The notes below the pieces were generated by a model. The model searched no databases, was not told the DNA's origin, and saw only the letters and a program-made list of their open reading frames with translations. A stretch of 64,000 nt of DNA. It comes from VRUE01 sp963732225. GTDB taxonomy: Bacteria; Actinomycetota; Thermoleophilia; Solirubrobacterales; 70-9. The stretch lies in NCBI GenBank assembly GCA_963732225.1, contig CAVSYR010000005.1, positions 682,001 to 746,000 on the forward strand. The letters are read 5' to 3'. The position numbers and the translations under genes are program-made. Shown one piece after another: positions 59,004 to 64,000 of this stretch (position 1 is its first letter; every line of letters begins with the position of its first letter).

Positions 59004-59792
59004 ATGTCAGCACTCCCCCATGCCGATCCCGGCAGGGGCGTCTTCGAGACCATGCTGGTCCTCGCCGGCCGGGTGGTCGAGCTCGACGCCCACATCGGGC
59101 GGCTCACGACAAGCGTCGAGTCGCTCTACGGCAGCGCCCTTCCCGGCAACGCACGGCCCCTGGTGGTCGATCGTGCGGGAGGGATCGAGTGCGGAAAATT
59201 GCGCCTCACGGTCGCGCCAGATCGCGGCGCACTGCGGCTGGATGCAACCGCCAGCGAGATCGACCCGAAGAGCATCTTTCCCAGCGCGGAGTGCGGCGCC
59301 TCTCTGCGCAGCTACGCCGTTGCCGGCGGCCTCGGCGAGCACAAGTGGGCCGACCGCGACCTGCTCGACCGGATCACCGCCGCCTCCCCCGGCGAGCTGC
59401 CGCTTCTGCTCGATGCGGACGGCACGGTGCTCGAGGCATCGCGGGCCAGCGTCTTCGTCATCCGCGAGGGAAGGCTCGTGACCCCCCCAACCGACGGGCG
59501 CATCCTGCCCTCAATCGCCCGTCAGCAGGTAATCGAGGTGGCGGAGGAAGAGGGCATCGAGATCAGCGAAGAGCGCCTCGCCCTGGCCGATCTACCGACC
59601 CGCGAGGTCTTCCTCACTGGGTCGGTCCGTGGGATCGAGCCGGCGCGCTTGCTCGACGGCGCCGCACTGGCAGCGCCGGGAGAGATCAGTGAGCGGCTTG
59701 CGGCCGGCCTGTGGCGCCGCTGGACGGCGCCGGCAGGGGAACCCGCTGCAGCTGTCGCAGCCGGGCCACCAAGCGGTCCGCCCGGGCGCTGA
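59004..59792 (+). CDS. pabC: aminodeoxychorismate lyase (class IV PLP enzyme)
   Basis: 262 residues from ATG 59004. GVFETMLVLAGRVVELDAHIGRL is the class IV N-terminus, HKWADRDLLDRI carries the PLP-binding Lys, and EASRASVFVIREGRLVTPPTDGRILPSIARQQV the cofactor-phosphate loop. The residues fit either a lyase or a branched-chain/D-amino-acid aminotransferase, but pairing with pabB favours the lyase that releases p-aminobenzoate. Its last 107 bp overlap a convergent gene. Confidence 0.88.
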   Translation: MSALPHADPGRGVFETMLVLAGRVVELDAHIGRLTTSVESLYGSALPGNARPLVVDRAGGIECGKLRLTVAPDRGALRLDATASEIDPKSIFPSAECGASLRSYAVAGGLGEHKWADRDLLDRITAASPGELPLLLDADGTVLEASRASVFVIREGRLVTPPTDGRILPSIARQQVIEVAEEEGIEISEERLALADLPTREVFLTGSVRGIEPARLLDGAALAAPGEISERLAAGLWRRWTAPAGEPAAAVAAGPPSGPPGR

Positions 59793-60120
59793 AGGCGCTG
59801 AGACTGTCGTCTTTCTCGGGCTCGTCAGGCTCCACCGACGACGCGGGCGGTGTGGGCGCAAGCGCCATCGCGGCAACGCGGTCCTGCACTTCCAGCACGG
59901 TGGCGCTGGCTTTCTCGGCCAGGCCGGCGGCGCGCTCGGCCTGCTCGGCGGCGCTGATCGCGGCGGCGCCGACGGTCACCACGGCCGCCTCGGAGGCCCG
60001 CGCCATCGTCAGCGCCAGCTCCACGCGCCGCTCCAGCTCGCCGATCAGGGGCGGCCGCGAGTGCTCGGGGAGCAGCCAATCCTCGGTGCTGTCACCAGGC
60101 GCGGCAGTCATTCCCTCCAA
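59686..60120 (-). CDS. coiled-coil hypothetical protein overlapping the 3' end of pabC
   Basis: 144 residues (TTG 60120, or ATG 60111). An Ala/Glu-rich helix (about 30-90: LERRVELALTMARASEAAVVTV … AEQAERAAGLAEKASATVLEVQDRV) should form a coiled coil. A short acidic linker and a second basic helix follow. No family is recognised. A GGAGGG stretch lies at the start. The overlap with pabC in the opposite strand is large, so either C-terminus may be shorter in reality. Confidence 0.55.
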   Translation of the reverse strand: MEGMTAAPGDSTEDWLLPEHSRPPLIGELERRVELALTMARASEAAVVTVGAAAISAAEQAERAAGLAEKASATVLEVQDRVAAMALAPTPPASSVEPDEPEKDDSLSAFSARADRLVARLRQLQRVPLPAPSSGATGRPQAAH

Positions 60121-60144
60121 TTACGGCGGCGCCAGCGAAAGTCC

Positions 60145-60188
60145 TCCGGTGCGCCTTATGCACCCCAGCGTTCACAAGGCGCACCGGA
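60145..60188. repeat. hairpin in a divergent promoter region, possible distant copy of the palindromic element
   Basis: Perfect 13-bp arms (60145-60157/60176-60188), one A/C mismatch (60158/60175), a 2-bp inner stem and a 12-nt loop CACCCCAGCGTT. The architecture equals copies A-C, and the loop agrees at 8 of 12 positions. It lies between two genes that diverge, where a terminator is not expected. Confidence 0.5.
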
Positions 60189-60260
60189 AGCCTGGGTCAC
60201 CCGAACGGGCGTTTGGGTAGATTGCCAGCCAACCGGCGATACGAGCTAACTAGGAGCAGC

Positions 60261-61313
60261 GTGAGAAACCCCAGAGACTTCTTCCAGCCGCAGGCGATCG
60301 GCGCCCCTGAGCCCCTGCATGAGATCCCCGTCAAGCCCTCGCGGATGATCCACTTCCTCGACTTCTCCAACGAGAAGATGGTCGAAAAGGCCGCCGGCAT
60401 CGCGGAAAAGACCGACATCCTGCTCGGCAACCTCGAGGACGCGATCCCGGTCGACCGCAAGGAGGCCGCGCGGGCGGGTCTGATCAAGGCGGCGAAGGAG
60501 TCCGACTTCGGCCAGACCGCGCTCTGGACCCGGGTCAACTCGCTGGAGAGCCCCTGGGTGCTCGACGACCTCACCACCCTGGTCACCGAGATCGGCGCGA
60601 AGCTCGAGGTCGTGATGGTGCCCAAGGTCGAGGGCGCTTGGGACATCCACTACGTCGACCGCCTGCTGGCCCAGCTCGAGGCCAAGGGGAAGCTCGACCG
60701 GCCGATCCTGATCCACGCGATCCTCGAGACCGCCCAGGGCGTGGTCAACCTCGAGGAGATCGCCGCCGCCAGCCCGCGCATGCAGGGGATGAGCTTCGGT
60801 CCGGCCGACCTCGCCGCCTCGCGGCGGATGAAGACCACCCGCGTCGGCGGCGGCCATCCCGGCTACCGGGTGATGGAGGACCCCGCCGACCCGGAGAACC
60901 CCGAGGCCGACCGGGTCAGCGCCCAGCAGGACCTCTGGCACTACTCGATCGCCCGCATGGTCGACGCCTGCGCCGCGACCGGCATCCTGCCCTTCTACGG
61001 CCCCTTCGGCGACATCAAGGACACGGCCGGCTGCGAGACCCAGTTCCGCGCCGCCTTCCTGATGGGCTGCGTCGGCGCCTGGTCGCTGCACCCGGTGCAG
61101 ATCGACATCGCCAAGAAGGTCTTCAGTCCGCCGCCCGAGGAGGTTAAATTCGCCAAGAAGGTCCTCGAGGCGATTCCGGACGGTGCCGGCGTTCACATGA
61201 TCGACGGCAAGATGCAGGACGACGCCACCTGGAAGCAGTGCAAGGTGATGGTTGAGTTGGCCGAGATGCTCGCGGCAAAGGATCCTGAGCTGGCCGAAAC
61301 ATACGGTTTGTAG
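60261..61313 (+). CDS. mcl: HpcH/HpaI-family CoA lyase, candidate malyl-CoA / beta-methylmalyl-CoA lyase
   Basis: 350 residues from GTG 60261 (TAGGAG site). The TIM-barrel motifs are LLGNLEDAIPVDRKEAAR (Mg-binding Glu/Asp), LWTRVNSLESPWV (Arg for the carboxylate), HAILETAQGVVNLEEIA (metal Glu) and MSFGPADLAASRRM (metal Asp). The length and C-terminal extension match Mcl-type lyases better than citrate lyase beta. In the ethylmalonyl-CoA pathway it splits beta-methylmalyl-CoA into glyoxylate and propionyl-CoA. Confidence 0.88.
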   Translation: MRNPRDFFQPQAIGAPEPLHEIPVKPSRMIHFLDFSNEKMVEKAAGIAEKTDILLGNLEDAIPVDRKEAARAGLIKAAKESDFGQTALWTRVNSLESPWVLDDLTTLVTEIGAKLEVVMVPKVEGAWDIHYVDRLLAQLEAKGKLDRPILIHAILETAQGVVNLEEIAAASPRMQGMSFGPADLAASRRMKTTRVGGGHPGYRVMEDPADPENPEADRVSAQQDLWHYSIARMVDACAATGILPFYGPFGDIKDTAGCETQFRAAFLMGCVGAWSLHPVQIDIAKKVFSPPPEEVKFAKKVLEAIPDGAGVHMIDGKMQDDATWKQCKVMVELAEMLAAKDPELAETYGL

Positions 61314-61324
61314 CGCTGTTCAAA

Positions 61325-61380
61325 GGTGAGGTGTCACCGTCCCACCTGGCGCACTTGAACCAGTGCGGTCATCTTGACCG
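61325..61380 (+). other. three consecutive hairpins in the leader between the lyase and glycosyltransferase genes
   Basis: GGTGA/TCACC (61325-61338), GCACT/AGTGC (61351-61366) and CGGTCA/TGACCG (61366-61380) form back-to-back stems in a 213-bp gap; more inverted sequence and an A-rich stretch precede the glycosyltransferase start at 61527. They could end the upstream transcript or form a structured leader. No known riboswitch is recognised. Confidence 0.4.
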
Positions 61381-61526
61381 TAGTCCCAGGTTCCCCATGC
61401 ATTTTTCGTTCCGCGCTAACGTGAACGGGCGGCCCTGCCGATAGGGGGGAAGAACCCGGTAATTCGCCGGTTACAAGCCAAAAAAACACTAATAAATCTC
61501 CCCAAAAAAAGGTAATCCTCCCTCCC

Positions 61527-63146
61527 ATGCAAAGCTCGACCGATCTCTCCCTCGACAGCGCCTTTCCCGCCGCTGCTGAATCGCGTCGCGGCGCCCTGGT
61601 CCAGGACCGGCCCACCCTCGGCAGCCTTCCCCGCGCCCGCCGCGGCCTCGGCTGGTGGATGCCGCCGGCCGTCGACCTCGTCTCCTCCTCGGTCGCGCTT
61701 GCAGCCGTCACCCTGATCGCCGGCGTCGCCGTCTTCCCCGCCTTCCCGATCGCGCCGCTGCTGCTCGTCGCCGTCAACGCGATGCTCGGCGTCTACGGCG
61801 CCAACGCCCCGAAGAGCGCCTTCGGCGGCGAAGACGGCATGGCCTGGCCGGTGATCCGCCTGCTGATGGCCGCCGTCTTTGCCTGGGCCACCTCCTTGAT
61901 CACGCCACTCGACGGCGGCTCGCAGCTCGCCCTCTGGGTCAGCTTCGCCGTCCTCGACACCGCCGGCCGGGTGCTGACCGCGCCGCTGCGCGGCCGCCTC
62001 GACCGCGTCGAGCGCTGGGTCCTGGTCGGCGACGAAGCGACGGCGGAACGGCTGAAAGGCTACGAACCGCTGCGCGAGTACGCCAGCGTCGTCTGCACCG
62101 TCGAGCCCTTCGAGGATCGCGCCAATCCGGCCGACCGCGTCGCCGCCCTGGAGATCGTCGACCGCTACCAGGCCGACCGCGTCGTGATCGGCACCCAGCA
62201 CGCCGACGACGAGAGCCTGCTCGACCTGGTGCGCGCCTTCAAGTCGATCGGCGTGCCGGTCAGCATGCTGCCCCGCCCGCTCGACCTGCTCGAGGCGCCG
62301 GCCGCTAACCCAAGCCAGGTCGGCGGCGTGCCGCTGATCGAGGTCGAGGCCCTGGCCGCCCGTCACACCACTCCTTACACCGGTCCCGATCGGCGCGCCA
62401 CCCGCAAAACCAAAGTCAGCGTCGTCGTGCCAGCGATGAACGAGGCGCAGAACATCGGCACCGTGCTCAGGCAACTGCCCGAGGGCCTGCACGAGGTGAT
62501 TCTCGTCGACGGCAACTCCGAGGACGACACGATCGAGGCGGCCCGCTCGGCCTGCCCCGAGATCCGCGTCCTGGTGCAGAGCGGCCGCGGCAAGGGCGAT
62601 GCCTTCCGCACCGGCTTCGCCGCCGTCACCGGCAACCTCGTCGTCATGCTCGACGCCGACGGCTCCGCCGACCCGGCCGAGATTCCCCGCTTCGTCGAGG
62701 CGCTCGAGGCCGGTGCCGACTTCGCCAAGGGTTCGCGCTACCTGCCCGGTGGCGGCAGCACCGACATCACCGGCCTGCGCAGCATGGGAAACAAGGTGCT
62801 GAGCGGCTCGGCCAACCTCCTGCACGGCACCCACTTCACCGACCTCTGTTACGGCTACAACGCCTTCTGGGCCCGCTGCCTGCCCTTCATCGCGCTCGAC
62901 GTCCCGGGCTTCGAGGTGGAGACGCTGATCAACCTGCGGATCGCCGGTGCCGGGATGAAGATCACCGAGGTGCCGAGCTACGAGCTCGATCGCATCTCCG
63001 GCGACAGCAACCTCAACACCTTCCGCGACGGCTTCCGCGTGCTCGGCACGATCCTCAGCGAGGCGCGGCGGCGGCGCAGCATCCACCGCGAGCAGCCCGC
63101 TGTGAATCGGCGCGCACAGGAAACAAAGGCCACCGTCAGCGCCTGA
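61527..63146 (+). CDS. fusion of a sugar-transferase-type membrane/CoA-binding-like region with a GT2 glycosyltransferase
   Basis: 539 residues. Membrane helices lie at about 42-64, 67-83 and 106-125. A Rossmann-like domain (about 150-265: RWVLVGDEATAERLKGYEPL … ADRVVIGTQHADDESLLDLVRAFKSIGVPVSMLPR) resembles the N-terminal half of polyprenyl-phosphate sugar-phosphotransferases (WbaP/CpsE type). The transferase domain of that family is missing and replaced by a GT2 domain from about 295 (KVSVVVPAMNEAQNIGTVL, VMLDADGSADP, FAKGSRYLPGG). It probably makes or extends a lipid-linked glycan at the membrane. Confidence 0.85.
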   Translation: MQSSTDLSLDSAFPAAAESRRGALVQDRPTLGSLPRARRGLGWWMPPAVDLVSSSVALAAVTLIAGVAVFPAFPIAPLLLVAVNAMLGVYGANAPKSAFGGEDGMAWPVIRLLMAAVFAWATSLITPLDGGSQLALWVSFAVLDTAGRVLTAPLRGRLDRVERWVLVGDEATAERLKGYEPLREYASVVCTVEPFEDRANPADRVAALEIVDRYQADRVVIGTQHADDESLLDLVRAFKSIGVPVSMLPRPLDLLEAPAANPSQVGGVPLIEVEALAARHTTPYTGPDRRATRKTKVSVVVPAMNEAQNIGTVLRQLPEGLHEVILVDGNSEDDTIEAARSACPEIRVLVQSGRGKGDAFRTGFAAVTGNLVVMLDADGSADPAEIPRFVEALEAGADFAKGSRYLPGGGSTDITGLRSMGNKVLSGSANLLHGTHFTDLCYGYNAFWARCLPFIALDVPGFEVETLINLRIAGAGMKITEVPSYELDRISGDSNLNTFRDGFRVLGTILSEARRRRSIHREQPAVNRRAQETKATVSA

Positions 63147-63185
63147 CACGCGCCTGGCGGCGTCGCGCTGGCGCCAAACTCCGCC

Positions 63186-64000
63186 ATGGACACCGGTAGC
63201 GTGAACCCCATGCGGGTCGACTCGGCGCGGCTGCCCCGTCCGAAAACCACTGCCTCAGCCTCCTCCCCGCCGAAAAAGCGGCGCGGGGATCGCAGCCACC
63301 TGGCCCCGATCGTCCTCGCCGCCGGCGCCGGCCTGCTGCTCTGCTCGTTCGCCAACGCGCTCGCGCGCGAGACCCTGGCCCCCTCGCCGCTGCTCTACTG
63401 GGCCGGCGTCCTCGTCATCGCCCTGCCGATCTTCTACCGGCTGACCTCGCGCGAGGCATCCTTCGGCGAGCGCCTCGGCCTCGTCTGCCTGCTCGGCATC
63501 TCCCTTTACATGGTCAAGGTGGTGCGCGACGCGCCGATCTTCAACTTCTCGGACGAGCTGGTCCACTCGTTCAACGCGAATCAGATCGCCGATCACCACC
63601 ACCTCTTCCACCACAACTCGATCATCTCGATCACGCCCCACTACCCGGGGTTGGAGGGGGCGACCTCGGCGCTGATGAGCCTGACCGGGCTCTCCAGCTT
63701 CTGGGCCGGGACGATCGTCGTCGGCGCCGCCCGGCTCTCGCTCGTCGTCGCGATGTTCTTCCTCTTCCAGCGCCTCAGCGGCTCGGCCCGCGTGGCCGGG
63801 CTCGGCGTCGCGATCTACACCGGCAACTTCAACTTCCTCTTCTGGGGAGCCCAGTACTCCTACGAGTCGCTTGCCCTGCCCCTGCTGGTCGTGATCATGA
63901 TGGCGCTTGCCGAGCGCGAATCCTCGCCGCGAACCTGGGCCCGCGAGTGGGGGCTGCCGATCGTCCTGGCCACGGTGGCGATCGTCATCACCCATCACCT
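63186..64000 (+). CDS. large polytopic membrane protein, GT39/ArnT-like, cut by window edge
   Basis: 271 codons from ATG 63186 to the right edge with no stop. At least six membrane helices are visible after a basic N-terminus. The loop after the second or third helix contains NFSDELVHSFNANQIADHHHLFHHN (segment SDELVHSFNANQIADHH), an Asp/Glu-His-rich extracytoplasmic motif like the first loop of GT-C glycosyltransferases that use polyprenyl-phosphate sugars. It follows the GT2 fusion gene by 39 bp, so a shared role in surface glycan assembly is likely. Confidence 0.7.
   Translation, partial: MDTGSVNPMRVDSARLPRPKTTASASSPPKKRRGDRSHLAPIVLAAGAGLLLCSFANALARETLAPSPLLYWAGVLVIALPIFYRLTSREASFGERLGLVCLLGISLYMVKVVRDAPIFNFSDELVHSFNANQIADHHHLFHHNSIISITPHYPGLEGATSALMSLTGLSSFWAGTIVVGAARLSLVVAMFFLFQRLSGSARVAGLGVAIYTGNFNFLFWGAQYSYESLALPLLVVIMMALAERESSPRTWAREWGLPIVLATVAIVITHH

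Overview
The window is high-GC DNA with almost no non-coding space, short 3-4 bp gene overlaps and frequent GTG/TTG starts. The gene content points to an actinobacterium, most likely of the Thermoleophilia (Solirubrobacterales); that placement is an inference. The signs are an F420 biosynthesis set with a fused CofG-CofH (FbiC), an NADP:F420 reductase, DipZ, a DesA3-type desaturase pair, and secreted proteins with Lys-rich tails. There is no rRNA, CRISPR array, transposase, integrase or phage gene. The visible oddities are three disrupted or inserted reading frames and a small family of palindromic elements.

Layout. 0-7 kb: a partial SGNH hydrolase, a secreted beta-propeller protein, an ECF sigma/anti-sigma pair, a MerR regulator divergent from a ferredoxin-reductase/fatty-acid-desaturase pair (the desaturase is frameshifted), and an extended SDR. 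7-16 kb: a copper/redox region, with YcnI-like, CopC-CopD and a His-rich membrane protein in one unit. A second unit holds a Met/His-repeat lipoprotein, DipZ, a response regulator, a histidine kinase, a GNAT enzyme and a flavoprotein, and a tiny tatA lies between the units. 16-18.5 kb: a methyltransferase, a frameshifted secreted protein and three tRNA genes (Trp, Leu, Leu). 18.5-25.6 kb: acyl-CoA and ketone-body metabolism (MBL hydrolase, acetoacetyl-CoA synthetase, PAP2 phosphatase, acyl-CoA carboxylase beta, HMG-CoA lyase, FlK-like thioesterase, SDR). 25.6-33 kb: F420 (npdG, cofD, cofC, cofE, fbiC) plus an alcohol dehydrogenase. 33-38.4 kb: aquaporin, an orphan NMT1-type lipoprotein, mntH/mntR with two operator boxes, and a YgfZ-like protein.

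38.4-61.3 kb carries the ethylmalonyl-CoA pathway spread over several transcription units. These are crotonyl-CoA carboxylase/reductase (40.2 kb), ethylmalonyl-CoA mutase (48.6 kb), an acyl-CoA dehydrogenase and MaoC hydratase in one operon (52.4-54.6 kb), and a beta-methylmalyl-CoA lyase-like enzyme (60.3 kb). Between them lie two tandem PQQ-type sugar dehydrogenase/PKD paralogues coupled to clpS, an L-2-hydroxyglutarate oxidase, a CAP-domain protein, a collagen-like protein and the folate genes pabB/pabC. With the acetoacetyl-CoA synthetase and HMG-CoA lyase upstream, this suggests growth on C2 units, ketone bodies or leucine. The right end starts a cell-surface glycan region (GT2 fusion, large membrane protein cut by the edge).

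The least expected signal is a set of three hairpins at 30.2, 32.2 and 35.5 kb. They have different but fully complementary stems, one conserved purine mismatch, and an almost identical unpaired loop (CTCCCCGCTGTT). Two sit in frame inside coding sequences, one of them fbiC. A fourth, weaker relative lies at 60.1 kb, and a separate large palindrome lies at 28.7 kb.
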